Shown: piece by piece, positions 27,249 to 35,981 of the stretch | Layout: every line of letters begins with the position of its first letter | Numbering within the stretch: the first letter of the stretch is position 1 | Source of the DNA: Nocardioides cavernae | GTDB lineage: Bacteria; Actinomycetota; Actinomycetes; Propionibacteriales; Nocardioidaceae | Assembly (NCBI RefSeq): GCF_016907475.1 | Contig: NZ_JAFBCA010000001.1 | Span: 3,286,001-3,350,000, forward strand | Length of the DNA stretch: 64,000 nt | Direction: 5' to 3' | Program-made: the position numbers and the translations under genes | The notes under the pieces: model-generated | Database searches by the model: none | Told to the model about the DNA's origin: nothing | What the model saw: only the letters and a program-made list of their open reading frames with translations

Positions 27249-27608
27249 ATGACCGACTACATCGTGCTGCTGTTCGGCGACACGGAGGCGTGGTGGGACA
27301 CGCCCGAGGAGGAGAAGAAGGCGACGTACGACGTCCACGGGAGGTTCACCGAGGAGCTCGTCAGGCGTGGCCACACGATCATCGGCGGCGCCGAGCTGCC
27401 GCGGGCGTCCGAGGCGAGGTCGCTCGCACCGCACGCCGACAGCGTCACCGACGGCCCGTGGGCCGAGACGAGCGAGCAGCTCGGCGGCTACTACGAGGTC
27501 AGCACGGACGACCTCGACGACCTCATGGACGTGTGCCGGATCCTGTCGGCGACCGGCGACGCGGTCGAGGTGCGCCGCAAGCTCTCGGGCGAGGAGGGAA
27601 CGTCATGA
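27249..27608 (+). CDS. YCII/DGPF-domain protein 2
   Basis: A 119-residue YCII-family protein. The signature appears as VTDGPWAETSEQLGGYYEV, with Trp in place of Phe. It follows the first copy after 10 bases and overlaps the third copy as ATGA. A GGAGAGG ribosome site precedes its ATG. The three copies are clearly diverged, so the amplification is old and they may form a mixed oligomer. Confidence 0.9.
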   Translation: MTDYIVLLFGDTEAWWDTPEEEKKATYDVHGRFTEELVRRGHTIIGGAELPRASEARSLAPHADSVTDGPWAETSEQLGGYYEVSTDDLDDLMDVCRILSATGDAVEVRRKLSGEEGTS

Positions 27609-27961
27609 AGTACCTGGTCCTGCTGGTCGGGGACGGTGAAGAGAAGCCCTGGTCTGAGCAGACCGAGGAGGAGCAGGGGGCGGCGATGGCGAAGTTCGGT
27701 GCGTTCGGCGATGCCTGCGACGCGCGCGACGGCGTCCGGATCCTCGCCGGCGAGGCGTTGAGCGGCCCACGCGATGCCACCGTCATGCGCACGACCGGCG
27801 GCAGGGTCCACCTGACCGACGGGCCCTACGCCGAGGTCATCGAGGGAATGGGCGGTTTCTACCTGCTCGAGGCCCCCGACCTGGACGTCGTCGTGGAGCT
27901 GCTGCGGGTGCTGCCGCCGTACGACATCCAGATCCACCCCACGGTGGACGTGGAGCTCTGA
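27605..27961 (+). CDS. YCII/DGPF-domain protein 3
   Basis: A 118-residue YCII-family protein with signature HLTDGPYAEVIEGMGGFYLL, here with Tyr. The N-terminus MKYLVLLVGDGEE gives the first strand of the fold. It overlaps the preceding gene by 4 bases and ends 8 bases before the sigma factor, so the set is one transcription unit. Confidence 0.9.
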   Translation: MKYLVLLVGDGEEKPWSEQTEEEQGAAMAKFGAFGDACDARDGVRILAGEALSGPRDATVMRTTGGRVHLTDGPYAEVIEGMGGFYLLEAPDLDVVVELLRVLPPYDIQIHPTVDVEL

Positions 27962-27969
27962 GCGAGCGG

Positions 27970-29217
27970 GTGGGCGACGCCTCGGCCGACCTGGAGCGGG
28001 TCGTGCGGGAGGAGTGGGGCCGCCTCGTGGCGCTCCTCCTCGCTCAGTTCCGCCGCCTCGACCTCGTCGAGGACGCGTTGGGCGACGCCGTCGAGGCGGC
28101 CAGCCGCACCTGGCCCGCCGACGGTGTGCCGGCCAACCCGCCGGCGTGGCTGATGACCGCGGCGCGACGACGGGTGCTCGACCGACTCCGCACCGAGGAC
28201 GTGGCCCGACGCAAGGAGCCGCTGCTGCTCCTCGACGCCGAGCAGCACCAGGAAGGAGCCCGCAGCATGGCCGACGCCGGCAGCCTGGTCGAGGACGACG
28301 TGCTGCGCCTGGTGCTCATGTGCGCCCACCCGGCGCTGGCGCCCGAGGCCGCCAGTGCGCTGAGCCTGCGGCTGGTCCTCGGCGTGCCGACTGCCGACAT
28401 CGCCCGGCTGTTCCTGGTGCCCGAGCCGACGATGGCGGCCCGGATCACGCGCGCCAAGAAGCGCATCGTGGGGGCCGGCATCCCGTTCGCCGTGCCCGAC
28501 GCCGGCGTGCTGCCCGAACGCCTCGAGGTCGTGGCGCAGACCGCCTACCTCACCTTCACCGCTGGCTACTCCCCCGGCACCGGCCCCGACCTGCTGCGCG
28601 CCGACCAGTCCGGGGAGGCGATCCGGCTCGTGCGCGTGGTGCTCGGCCTGCGCCCGGACGAGCCGGCGCTCGTCGCGCTGCTCGCGCTGATGCTGCTCCA
28701 CCACTCCCGGCGCGACGCCCGGGTCGGTGACGGGCGACTGGTGCTCCTCGCCGACCAGGACCGCACCAGGTGGCACCACGACGAGATCGCGGAGGCGACC
28801 CGGCTGCTCGCCCGGCCGCACCTGGCCGGACCGCTGACCCCGCTGGCGGCGTCGTACGTCCTGCAGGCGCGGATCGCCGCCGAGCACGCCACCGCGCCGA
28901 CGGCGCAGGACACCCGCTGGGACCGCGTCGTGGGGCTCTACGACGTGCTGCTCCAGGTGGCACCCACCCCGTCGGCCCGGCTGGCCCGAGCCGTCGCGAT
29001 CGCCGAGCAGCACGGACCGGCCGCCGGCCTCGACGCGCTCGAGGGGCTGGACCTCCCCCAGAGCCACCGGCCCGCGGCGGTGCGGGCCGAGCTGCTGTCC
29101 CGTGCGGGGGACGTCGACGCCGCCCGTGCGGCGTACGACCAGGCCATCGCGGCCTGTCGCAACGAGGTCGAGACGGAGTTCCTCGTCGCGCAGCGCGACG
29201 CGCTGCCTGACCGCTAG
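27970..29217 (+). CDS. ECF42-type RNA polymerase sigma factor with C-terminal TPR-like extension
   Basis: A 415-residue ECF sigma factor. Residues ~8-75 are sigma region 2 ([20 protein letters not shown], then [15 protein letters not shown]). Residues ~115-165 are region 4, with [20 protein letters not shown]. The ~230-residue C-terminal part has TPR-like helices that in the ECF42 group are needed for activity and replace an anti-sigma factor. Start is GTG 27970. Its stop TAG shares CTAG with the convergent glgC stop. Confidence 0.93.
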   Translation: MGDASADLERVVREEWGRLVALLLAQFRRLDLVEDALGDAVEAASRTWPADGVPANPPAWLMTAARRRVLDRLRTEDVARRKEPLLLLDAEQHQEGARSMADAGSLVEDDVLRLVLMCAHPALAPEAASALSLRLVLGVPTADIARLFLVPEPTMAARITRAKKRIVGAGIPFAVPDAGVLPERLEVVAQTAYLTFTAGYSPGTGPDLLRADQSGEAIRLVRVVLGLRPDEPALVALLALMLLHHSRRDARVGDGRLVLLADQDRTRWHHDEIAEATRLLARPHLAGPLTPLAASYVLQARIAAEHATAPTAQDTRWDRVVGLYDVLLQVAPTPSARLARAVAIAEQHGPAAGLDALEGLDLPQSHRPAAVRAELLSRAGDVDAARAAYDQAIAACRNEVETEFLVAQRDALPDR

Positions 29218-30476
29218 CCCGCCTGCTCGCCGGGCACCGGCTGCTGCTTGGCGAGGACGGTGAGTCCCTCGTCGACGACGAAGCCGCGCGCGCGGTCGGC
29301 CTCCTGGTCGACCCCGATCTGCACGCCGGGCGGGACGACGACGCCCTTGTCGATGATCGCGTTGCGCACGATCGCGCCCTCACCGATGTGCACACCGTCC
29401 ATCAGCACCGAGTCGGAGACCTCCGCGCCGTCCTTGACCCAGACCGCCGGCGAGAGCACCGACTGGTTGACAGTGCCGCCGCTGACGACGACACCGGGCG
29501 AGAGGATGGAGTTGAACGTCGAGACCCCCGCGCCGCTGGCGCCCTCGACGAGCTTGGCTGGCGGGTGCGGCCCGTAGCTGGTGTAGATCGGCCAGGCCTT
29601 GTTGTAGAGGTTGAAGACCGGCAGCGGCGAGACCAGGTCGAGGTGGGCGTCGTAGTACGACCTCATCGTCCCGACGTCGCGCCAGTAGCCGCGGTCGCGG
29701 TCGGTCGAGCCGGGGACCTCGTTGTCCTTGTAGTCGTAGACGGCGGACTCCGACTTGTCGACGAACCACGGCACGATGTCGCCGCCCATGTCGTGCTTGG
29801 ACTGCTCGAGCTCGGCATCGCGGGTGACGGCGTCGCGCAGCGCGTCTGCGGTGAAGACGTAGTTGCCCATGCTGGCGAGCACCTCGTCGGGGGCGTCCGG
29901 GAGCCCGACCGGGTCCGTCGGCTTCTCGAGGAAGGCGCGGATCTTCTGCGGGTTGCCGGGGTCCACGTCGATCACGCCGAACTGGTCGGCCAGGCTGATC
30001 GGCTGGCGGATCGCGGCGACCGTGCAGCCGGCACCCGACTCGACGTGGTCGGCGACCATCTGCGAGAAGTCCATCCGGTACACGTGGTCCGCGCCCACCA
30101 CCACGACGATGTCGGGCTGCTCGTCGGTGAGCAGGTTGAGCGACTGGTAGATCGCGTCGGCGCTGCCGAGGTACCACCGCTTGCCGACGCGCTGCTGCGC
30201 CGGCACCGGGGTGACGTAGTTGCCCAGCAGGTTGGACATGCGCCAGGTCGTCGTGACGTGGCGGTCCAGGCTGTGCGACTTGTACTGCGTCAGCACGACG
30301 ACCTTGAGGTAGCCGGAGTTGACGACGTTGGACAGGGCGAAGTCGATGAGCCGGTAGATCCCGCCGAACGGCACCGCAGGCTTGGCCCGGTCGGCCGTCA
30401 ACGGCATCAGCCTCTTGCCCTCGCCTCCGGCGAGGACAACGGCGAGGACCTTCTTGCGCGGGGGCGTGATGGCCAT
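29214..30476 (-). CDS. glgC: Glucose-1-phosphate adenylyltransferase
   Basis: GlgC makes ADP-glucose from ATP and glucose 1-phosphate and is the usual control point of glycogen synthesis. The protein is 420 residues. The nucleotide-binding loop [30 protein letters not shown] and [11 protein letters not shown] are all present. The C-terminal left-handed beta-helix repeats ([20 protein letters not shown]) are visible. The ATG at 30476 has no ribosome site; TAGTTT lies six bases upstream, suggesting leaderless translation. It diverges from glgA across 73 bases. Confidence 0.97.
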   Translation of the reverse strand: MAITPPRKKVLAVVLAGGEGKRLMPLTADRAKPAVPFGGIYRLIDFALSNVVNSGYLKVVVLTQYKSHSLDRHVTTTWRMSNLLGNYVTPVPAQQRVGKRWYLGSADAIYQSLNLLTDEQPDIVVVVGADHVYRMDFSQMVADHVESGAGCTVAAIRQPISLADQFGVIDVDPGNPQKIRAFLEKPTDPVGLPDAPDEVLASMGNYVFTADALRDAVTRDAELEQSKHDMGGDIVPWFVDKSESAVYDYKDNEVPGSTDRDRGYWRDVGTMRSYYDAHLDLVSPLPVFNLYNKAWPIYTSYGPHPPAKLVEGASGAGVSTFNSILSPGVVVSGGTVNQSVLSPAVWVKDGAEVSDSVLMDGVHIGEGAIVRNAIIDKGVVVPPGVQIGVDQEADRARGFVVDEGLTVLAKQQPVPGEQAG

Positions 30477-30491
30477 GCGACGAAACTAGCC
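30474..30491 (-). promoter_or_regulatory. glgC start box, mirror image of the glgA start box
   Basis: Read leftward, GGCTAGTTTCGTCGCATG contains a -10-like TAGTTT six bases before the glgC ATG. The glgA start carries almost the same 18 bases (16 of 18 identical) in the opposite direction. Confidence 0.55.
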
Positions 30492-30534
30492 GTCCGCAGG
30501 AGCGCGGTCGACCTCCCTCGGGTCTGTGTTTTGC

Positions 30535-30552
30535 GGCTAGGTTCGGCGCATG
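30535..30552 (+). promoter_or_regulatory. glgA start box, mirror image of the glgC start box
   Basis: GGCTAGGTTCGGCGCATG places TAGGTT six bases before the glgA ATG, with no ribosome site. Together with the glgC copy it forms an inverted repeat 43 bases apart, so both genes may be leaderless and controlled by the same factor. Confidence 0.55.
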
Positions 30553-31746
30553 CGCATCGACGTCCTCAGCAAGGAGTACCCACCGGAGGTCTACGGCGGC
30601 GCAGGCGTCCATGTCGCCGAGCTGGTCCGCGCGCTCCGGGTGCAGCCCGACGTCGACGCACGGGTGCGCTGCTTCGGGGCGACGCGTTCGGAGCCCGGCA
30701 CGACGGCGTACGCCGAGCCGGAGTCGCTCGTCGGAGCCAACGCTGCCATCCGCACGTTGGGCGTCGACCTCGCGATGGTCGACGACTGCGCCGGGGCCGA
30801 CCTGGTCCACTCGCACACCTGGTACGCCAACATGGCCGGCCACCTCGCCGGGCTGATGCACGGCATCCCCCACGTGGTGAGCGCCCACTCCCTCGAGCCG
30901 ATGCGGCCGTGGAAGGCCGAGCAGCTCGGCGGCGGCTACGCCCTGTCGAGCTGGGCGGAGCGGACGGCGTACGAGGGTGCCGCCGGCATCGTCGCGGTCA
31001 GCGCCGCGATGCGCGACGACGTCCTGCGCAGCTACCCGTTGGTCGACCCCGCGCGGGTGCACGTCGTGCACAACGGCATCGACACCACGGAGTGGGCGCC
31101 CGTGCCGAACCCCGATCGCGTCCGCGAGCTCGGAGTGGACCCCGACCGGCCGAGCGTCATCTTCGTCGGCCGGATCACCCGCCAGAAGGGCCTGCCGCTG
31201 TTCCTGCGTGCGGCTGCGGCGCTGCCGCCCGAGGTCCAGCTCGTGCTGTGCGCCGGCGCGCCCGACACCCCCGAGATCGAGGCCGAGGTCCGCGGCCTCG
31301 TCGAGGACCTCGCCGCGACGCGCTCCGGGGTCGTGTGGATCGCCGAGATGCTGCCCCGCCCCGACGTCGTGGCCCTGCTGACCGCCGCCACCGTCTTCGC
31401 CTGCCCCTCGATCTACGAGCCGCTCGGCATCGTCAACCTCGAGGCGATGGCCTGCGAGACCGCCGTCGTCGCCACCGCCACCGGCGGCATCCCCGAGGTC
31501 GTCGTCGACGGCGAGACGGGCTGGCTGGTCCCCATCGAGCAGGCCACCGACGGCACCGGCACCCCACTGGACCCCGAGCGCTACGTCGCCGACCTCGCCG
31601 CCGCCCTGACCGACGCCGTCAGCGACCCCGACCGCGCCCGTGCCTACGGCGTCGCTGGTCGCCGGCGGGCGGAGGAGTCCTTCAGCTGGGGCTCGATCGC
31701 CACCCGCACCCTCGACCTCTACTCCTCGCTCGTGCACGCCTCGTAG
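30550..31746 (+). CDS. glgA: Glycogen synthase, GT4 family
   Basis: A 398-residue GT4 glycosyltransferase of the actinobacterial GlgA/GlgM type. These enzymes use ADP-glucose, some making maltose 1-phosphate, which feeds GlgE. The N-terminal glycine loop EYPPEVYGGAGVHV, the central VGRITRQKGLPLFL and the donor-site CPSIYEPLGIVNLEAMA with its Glu residues are clear. It pairs with divergent glgC. Its stop codon lies inside the left inverted repeat of the next element. Confidence 0.93.
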   Translation: MRIDVLSKEYPPEVYGGAGVHVAELVRALRVQPDVDARVRCFGATRSEPGTTAYAEPESLVGANAAIRTLGVDLAMVDDCAGADLVHSHTWYANMAGHLAGLMHGIPHVVSAHSLEPMRPWKAEQLGGGYALSSWAERTAYEGAAGIVAVSAAMRDDVLRSYPLVDPARVHVVHNGIDTTEWAPVPNPDRVRELGVDPDRPSVIFVGRITRQKGLPLFLRAAAALPPEVQLVLCAGAPDTPEIEAEVRGLVEDLAATRSGVVWIAEMLPRPDVVALLTAATVFACPSIYEPLGIVNLEAMACETAVVATATGGIPEVVVDGETGWLVPIEQATDGTGTPLDPERYVADLAAALTDAVSDPDRARAYGVAGRRRAEESFSWGSIATRTLDLYSSLVHAS

Positions 31747-31768
31747 ACGCGCGGACAGAAGTCCGCCC
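31743..31768 (+). repeat. Left 26-bp inverted repeat (copy A) bounding the DUF559 unit
   Basis: Copy A begins GTAGACGCGCGGACA and ends GTCCGCCC. It matches the reverse complement of copy D (32779-32804) at 24 of 26 positions. Inside is a hairpin, GCGGAC-AGAA-GTCCGC (31751-31766). It overlaps the glgA stop codon, so it may also end glgA transcription. Confidence 0.7.
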
Positions 31769-31809
31769 TACGGTGGGTGGTCCGCCTGAGCCAATGGCGC
31801 GAGCGCGGG

Positions 31810-31827
31810 TTGTGTCCGCGCGTCTGC
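31810..31827 (-). repeat. Inner repeat copy B
   Basis: On the minus strand this reads GCAGACGCGCGGACACAA, sharing the core CGCGCGGACA and the following AA with copies A, C and D. It lies 53 bases before the DUF559 start. Confidence 0.55.
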
Positions 31828-31879
31828 GGGCTGTGGATGAGTCCAGCGCACTCACGCGGAGTCCGTCCATGCTGCAGGG

Positions 31880-32767
31880 GTGGACGTCATCACCGTGATC
31901 GAGCGGTCAGGAGGCCTGGCCACCCGGGCCGACCTGATCCGGGCGACCTCGCGCGCAGACGTCGACCGGGCAATGGCACGAGGGGCACTCCGACGGGTCG
32001 GACAGGGCCGCTATGCGCTCCCCGGTGTGGAGCAGGCTGCCGCCACAGCCCACCGGCTCAACGGCCACCTGAGCCTGACCAGCGCCGCCGTGCACCACGG
32101 CTGGGAGGTCAAGACCGTCCCGCCGATCCCCCACGTCGTCTTCCCCCGCAAGCGCAACGTTCCCCGGCTCGGCCGGCGCGAGGTGGTGGTGCACCGGGCC
32201 GACCTCGGACCTGACGATGTCACCGGCATCGCCACGAGTCGCGAGCTGACACTGCTGCAGTGCCTGCGGTCGCTGCCGGACGACGAGGCACTTGCAGTCG
32301 CGGACTCCGCGCTGCGACATGGGGAGATACCGACGCTCCGGCGGGTGATGGCCACGGCACGCGGAGCGGGCAGCGCCAAGGTACGCCGCATCGGCAAGCA
32401 GGCGGACGCACGTGCCGCGAACCCGTTCGAGTCGGTCATGCGGGCGATCTGCCTGCAGGTGCCGGGTCTCTCCGTCACACCACAGCTCGTGCTGTCGAGT
32501 GACCACGTCTGGGCGCGCCCCGACCTGGTGGACCGTGAGCGTCGGATCGTCATCGAGTGCGACTCGTGGCAGTGGCACGGCGACCGCAGGGGTTTCGTCA
32601 AGGACGTGCGGCGCTACACGCTCCTCACGGCCGACGGCTGGATGGTGCTCCGCTTCACGTGGGACGACGTCATGATGCGACCCGCGTGGGTTCGCGCCGT
32701 TCTCTGCCGTGCGGTTGGCGTACACGCGCGGACAGAACTTCTTCCTGTGTGGCCCGTCGCTGCGTGA
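31880..32767 (+). CDS. AbiEi-like winged helix plus DUF559 (PD-(D/E)xK-like) nuclease protein
   Basis: A 295-residue protein in two parts. Residues ~1-60 are an AbiEi-type antitoxin winged helix (GGLATRADLIRATSRADVDR, then GRYALPG). Residues ~205-270 match DUF559, related to very-short-patch-repair endonucleases, with candidate active-site residues in RPDLVDRERRIVIECDSWQW (Asp and the Glu-x-Asp). No AbiEii partner lies beside it, so a classic type IV toxin-antitoxin pair is not supported. Such genes are often multicopy in Nocardioides. It begins with GTG and is boxed in by four repeat copies. Confidence 0.85.
   Translation: MDVITVIERSGGLATRADLIRATSRADVDRAMARGALRRVGQGRYALPGVEQAAATAHRLNGHLSLTSAAVHHGWEVKTVPPIPHVVFPRKRNVPRLGRREVVVHRADLGPDDVTGIATSRELTLLQCLRSLPDDEALAVADSALRHGEIPTLRRVMATARGAGSAKVRRIGKQADARAANPFESVMRAICLQVPGLSVTPQLVLSSDHVWARPDLVDRERRIVIECDSWQWHGDRRGFVKDVRRYTLLTADGWMVLRFTWDDVMMRPAWVRAVLCRAVGVHARTELLPVWPVAA
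32720..32738 (+). repeat. Inner repeat copy C, inside the DUF559 gene end
   Basis: GTACACGCGCGGACAGAAC shares the core CGCGCGGACAGAA with copy A in the same orientation. It forms the coding sequence for residues near the C-terminus, so the repeat is part of the gene. Confidence 0.55.
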
Positions 32768-32778
32768 GCGCCCTCGGC

Positions 32779-32804
32779 GGGCGGACTTGTGTCCGCGCGG
32801 CTAC
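32779..32804 (-). repeat. Right 26-bp inverted repeat (copy D) bounding the DUF559 unit
   Basis: Reverse complement of copy A with two mismatches. It contains its own hairpin GCGGAC-TTGT-GTCCGC (32781-32796), 14 bases after the DUF559 stop, so it may also be a terminator. Confidence 0.7.
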
Positions 32805-32866
32805 GGCAGAATCGGGGATGCCGGGCGGGCGGATGCAGGGCTACCGTGGATCGACCAGGAGGCGCC

Positions 32867-33544
32867 ATGAGCCAGCCGAGCCCCGAGCCCGTGTCGCCCG
32901 CCGTGCGGGCGCAGATCCTCGCGACGGAGCACTGGGGCCTGCTGGCCGTGCGGAGCCAGACCTGGAGCGAGGTGATCGGGCGGATCACCTCGCAGCTGAT
33001 GTTCACCTCGGCGACGCTGCTGTTCCTCGCCCTGGCCGGGCAGGCGCTGTCGTACTCCCCCACCTTCCGGCTGCTGGCGATCGCGCTGGGGCTGACCCTG
33101 CTGGTCGCCGGGACCCTCACGTCCTTCCGGGTGCACAACGCCAGCCAGGAGGACTACATGTTCATCAAGGGGATGAACCGGCTGCGGGCGGCGTACGTCG
33201 ACATCGACCCGACCCTGGCGCCCTACTTCATCACCGGCCTGACCGACGACGACGACGGCATCGGGCAGACCTACACGATGGGCTCGACCCGGCGCAGCGC
33301 CAGCCAGGTGCTGTCCAGCTCGGCGATGTTCATCATCGTGGTGAACACCCTCGTCGCGGCGGGCCTGGCCGCCTTCGTGCTCTGGCCCGCGGGTGGCTGG
33401 GCCGCCGCCGTCGGCGCGGTGGTCGTGGGCGCGGCCCACTTCGCCGCCTGGATCTGGCTGGGGTGGCGCGCCTGGCAGGTCAACATCGACCCCGCCCACG
33501 TGCGTTTCCCGGCCCTGCCGCCCGGGAGCGACCCGGTCAGCTGA
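32867..33544 (+). CDS. Four-helix membrane protein of unknown function
   Basis: A 225-residue protein with four hydrophobic segments in two hairpins: residues ~45-62, 67-86, 145-165 and 170-193. A soluble stretch between the pairs contains [14 protein letters not shown] and an acidic DDDD run. No family is recognised with confidence. AGGAGG lies four bases before the ATG at 32867. It converges on glyA with an eight-base overlap. Confidence 0.78.
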   Translation: MSQPSPEPVSPAVRAQILATEHWGLLAVRSQTWSEVIGRITSQLMFTSATLLFLALAGQALSYSPTFRLLAIALGLTLLVAGTLTSFRVHNASQEDYMFIKGMNRLRAAYVDIDPTLAPYFITGLTDDDDGIGQTYTMGSTRRSASQVLSSSAMFIIVVNTLVAAGLAAFVLWPAGGWAAAVGAVVVGAAHFAAWIWLGWRAWQVNIDPAHVRFPALPPGSDPVS

Positions 33545-34973
33545 GGACGAGGCCTGGGTAGAGGGGGTGCTTGTCGAGCATCTCGGCCGAGCGCTTGGTG
33601 ACGCGGTCGGCGACTCCGTCGCCCAGCACGTACGACGCCTTGCTGGGCCCGCCGGCCTTGGTGGTGCCGGCCTCGGTGTTGGACAGCACGTCGACGATCA
33701 GCTCGGCCACGGTGTCGAACTCGTCGTGGCCGAAGCCGCGGGTGGTGAGCGCGGGCGTGCCGAGCCGGACGCCGGAGGTGTACCAGGCCCCGTTGGGGTC
33801 GGCCGGGACCGAGTTGCGGTTGGTGACGACGCCGGCGTCGAGCAGCGCCGACTCGGCCTGGCGACCGGTGAGGCCGAAGGACGACACGTCGAGCAGGACG
33901 ATGTGGTTGTCGGTGCCGCCGGTGACCAGGTTGGCGCCGCGGGTCAGGAAGCCGTCGGCCAGCGACTTGGCGTTGTCGGCGATGCGCTGGGCGTAGTCCT
34001 GGAACTCGGTGGTCCGGGCCTCGGCCAGGGCGACGGCCTTGGCGGCCATCACGTGCGACAGCGGGCCACCCAGCACCATCGGGCAGCCGCGGTCGACGTC
34101 GGCGGCGAACTCCTCCTGCGCCAGCACCATGCCGCCGCGCGGGCCGCGCAGCGACTTGTGGGTGGTGGTCGTGGTGATGTGGGCGTAGGGGACCGGGTCC
34201 TCCTCGCCGGTGAACACCTTGCCCGCGACGAGACCGGCGAAGTGGGCCATGTCGACCATCAGCACGGCGCCGACCTCGTCGGCGATCTCGCGCATCTTCG
34301 CGAAGTTCACCCGGCGGGGGTAGGCGGAGTAGCCGGCGACGAGCACCAGCGGCTTGAACTCCCGCGCCTTGGCAGCGACGGCGTCGTAGTCGAGCAGCCC
34401 GCTCTCCGGGTCGGTGCCGTACTGCTGCTGGTGGAACATCTTGCCGCTGATGTTGGGGCGGAAGCCGTGCGTGAGGTGGCCGCCGGCGTCGAGCGACATG
34501 CCGAGGAGGCGCTGGTTGCCGAACTCGTGGCGCAGCGTCTCCCAGTCGGCCTCGGTGAGCTCGTTGACGTTCTTGGCCTGCATCTTCTGCAGGTAGGGCG
34601 TCTCGACCTTGTTGGCGAGGATCGACCAGAAGGCGACGAGGTTGGCGTCGATGCCGGAGTGCGGCTGGACGTAGGCGTAGGGCGCGCCGAAGAGCTCGCG
34701 GGCGTGCTCGGCGGCGAGCGACTCGACGGTGTCGACGTTCTGGCAGCCGGCGTAGAAGCGGTGCCCGACGGTGCCCTCGGCGTACTTGTCGCTGAACCAG
34801 GTGCCCATCGTCATCAGGACGGCCGGCGAGGCGTAGTTCTCCGACGCGATCAGCTTGAGCGAGGCCCGCTGGTCGGCGAGCTCCTGGCGGGTGGCCTCCG
34901 CGATGCGGGGTTCGACCGAGGCGATGACCTCGAGGGCCTGGGAGTACGCACTGCTGATCAGGGAGTCCGTCAT
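33537..34973 (-). CDS. glyA: Serine hydroxymethyltransferase
   Basis: GlyA transfers the serine hydroxymethyl group to tetrahydrofolate, giving glycine and one-carbon units. The PLP lysine is in [15 protein letters not shown]. At 478 residues it is longer than the usual ~420. The extra part, about residues 105-160 ([14 protein letters not shown] through [13 protein letters not shown]), is typical of the long GlyA form found in Streptomyces and relatives. ATG 34973 is chosen from the [12 protein letters not shown]-terminus. It diverges from the DUF5701 gene. Confidence 0.96.
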   Translation of the reverse strand: MTDSLISSAYSQALEVIASVEPRIAEATRQELADQRASLKLIASENYASPAVLMTMGTWFSDKYAEGTVGHRFYAGCQNVDTVESLAAEHARELFGAPYAYVQPHSGIDANLVAFWSILANKVETPYLQKMQAKNVNELTEADWETLRHEFGNQRLLGMSLDAGGHLTHGFRPNISGKMFHQQQYGTDPESGLLDYDAVAAKAREFKPLVLVAGYSAYPRRVNFAKMREIADEVGAVLMVDMAHFAGLVAGKVFTGEEDPVPYAHITTTTTHKSLRGPRGGMVLAQEEFAADVDRGCPMVLGGPLSHVMAAKAVALAEARTTEFQDYAQRIADNAKSLADGFLTRGANLVTGGTDNHIVLLDVSSFGLTGRQAESALLDAGVVTNRNSVPADPNGAWYTSGVRLGTPALTTRGFGHDEFDTVAELIVDVLSNTEAGTTKAGGPSKASYVLGDGVADRVTKRSAEMLDKHPLYPGLVLS

Positions 34974-35075
34974 GGCCCACAGCCTAGAGGTCCCCGGGCG
35001 CCGTTGCGCCGCGGCCCGCAGGCGCTGGACACCGTCCGGCGGGAACGCCAGCAGAGCCCGGTCCGTTGAGCCCTC

Positions 35076-35681
35076 GTGGCCCTCCCCTCCCTCCCCGACC
35101 AGGCCGAGCGGCTCGTCCGCCTCGGCGTCCACGACCTCGCCGGGATCCCGGCCGACGTGCTGCACGAGGCGGCCGCCTCCGGCCCCTCAGGCTCCCTCCT
35201 GATGACCTCTGCGCCCGCCTCGGAGCTCGCTCCGCTGCTCAGGCTGGGCGACAAGCCGGGCTTCGTCGTGGAGGACATGACCGACGTCGACGGCTTCGCC
35301 CCGACCGTCGAGGTGCCGCCGGCGCCGTACGCCGTCGTGGGGCTCGACCGCGGCGATGCGTTCCTCAACCGGACGCCCGCGGAGTCGGTGCCGGAGGTCC
35401 TGGCCGCGGGCCGCTCGCCCCTGACGCTGACCGAGGGGCTGCACTGGGTGCTGCAGGACCCGGGCGCCCTCGAGCGCAACGCCTGCTTCATGACACCCGG
35501 CTCGCGGCTGCGTCGGGCCGACGGGTCGTACGACGCCCGCACGCCGGCGCTGTGGATCAGCAGCGGGACCGGACGCGACGGCCGGGAGCGTCGCCACGCC
35601 CCGAAGCTGGGCTGGTGCTGGTGGGGCAACCGGCACACCTGGCTGGGCATCGCGTCGTGCGAGCGGCGTACCCGCGCGTAA
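35076..35681 (+). CDS. DUF5701-family protein
   Basis: A 201-residue cytoplasmic protein. The stretch [20 protein letters not shown] in the middle and the C-terminal [18 protein letters not shown] are what I recall of the DUF5701 family. It has no membrane segment or known catalytic motif. It starts with GTG 35076, about 100 bases from the divergent glyA start. Its role is unknown. Confidence 0.82.
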   Translation: MALPSLPDQAERLVRLGVHDLAGIPADVLHEAAASGPSGSLLMTSAPASELAPLLRLGDKPGFVVEDMTDVDGFAPTVEVPPAPYAVVGLDRGDAFLNRTPAESVPEVLAAGRSPLTLTEGLHWVLQDPGALERNACFMTPGSRLRRADGSYDARTPALWISSGTGRDGRERRHAPKLGWCWWGNRHTWLGIASCERRTRA

Positions 35682-35819
35682 CCACGGTGTGACCTGGGCC
35701 GCACTCCGGGCCGCGACCGGGCGGGACCCGGCAGGCGTCGTCTCACATAGTGGCTCGTCGTCTCGAATGGCAAGATTTCACCTTGTGGAACGTGTGTCCA
35801 TTCCCTGAGACTTCTTGAC
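35682..35819. other. Upstream region of the cys operon
   Basis: No gene is seen. The region should hold the promoter of the leader peptide and sulfate-assimilation operon. CACCTTGTGG occurs at 35779-35788 and again at 35844-35853, 65 bases apart, and could be a regulator site. No convincing -10/-35 pair stands out. Confidence 0.4.
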
Positions 35820-35909
35820 ATGGTCACCGCTTCCACCCACGCACACCTTGTGGTCCGACGTCACGTCGACCTCATGCGCGTGGGCAGCGCGACCTGTTGG
35901 CATCGCTGA
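35820..35909 (+). CDS. Leader peptide of the sulfate-assimilation operon
   Basis: A 29-codon reading frame that ends VRRHVDLMRVGSATCWHR. The HVDL-x-RV-x-SA-x-C pattern matches actinobacterial leader peptides placed before sulfur genes, as I remember them. The single Cys is fourth from the end. Starved of charged tRNA-Cys, a ribosome would stall there and change folding of the 72-base stretch before the sulfite reductase gene. The start is uncertain: ATG 35820, GTG 35850 or ATG 35874 would all keep the conserved end or most of it. Confidence 0.65.
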   Translation: MVTASTHAHLVVRRHVDLMRVGSATCWHR

Positions 35910-35929
35910 ACGCCGCCCCTGCATCCCTT

Positions 35930-35951
35930 CCGCGCTCAACGTCGCGCGCGG
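35930..35951 (+). other. Hairpin between leader peptide and sulfite reductase
   Basis: CCGCGC (35930-35935) pairs with GCGCGG (35946-35951) around a 10-base loop, 20 bases after the leader stop codon. A stalled ribosome on the Cys codon would sit just upstream, so this is a candidate attenuator arm. Confidence 0.4.
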
Positions 35952-35965
35952 CACTCCTCAGCGAA

Positions 35966-35978
35966 CAGGAAATTCCTG
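35966..35978 (+). promoter_or_regulatory. Palindrome covering the ribosome site of sulfite reductase
   Basis: CAGGAA-A-TTCCTG is a perfect 13-base palindrome ending three bases before the ATG. AGGAA is the ribosome site, so a protein bound here, or pairing of the TTCCTG arm, would control initiation. Confidence 0.4.
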
Positions 35979-35981
35979 ATC

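Noticed and set aside
31880..32767. Type IV AbiEi/AbiEii toxin-antitoxin system
   Set aside because: Only the AbiEi-like winged helix is present, fused to DUF559. There is no nucleotidyltransferase toxin gene beside it.
35815..35820. TTGACA as the -35 box of the cys operon
   Set aside because: No -10-like hexamer lies 16-19 bases downstream, and the bases overlap the possible leader-peptide start.
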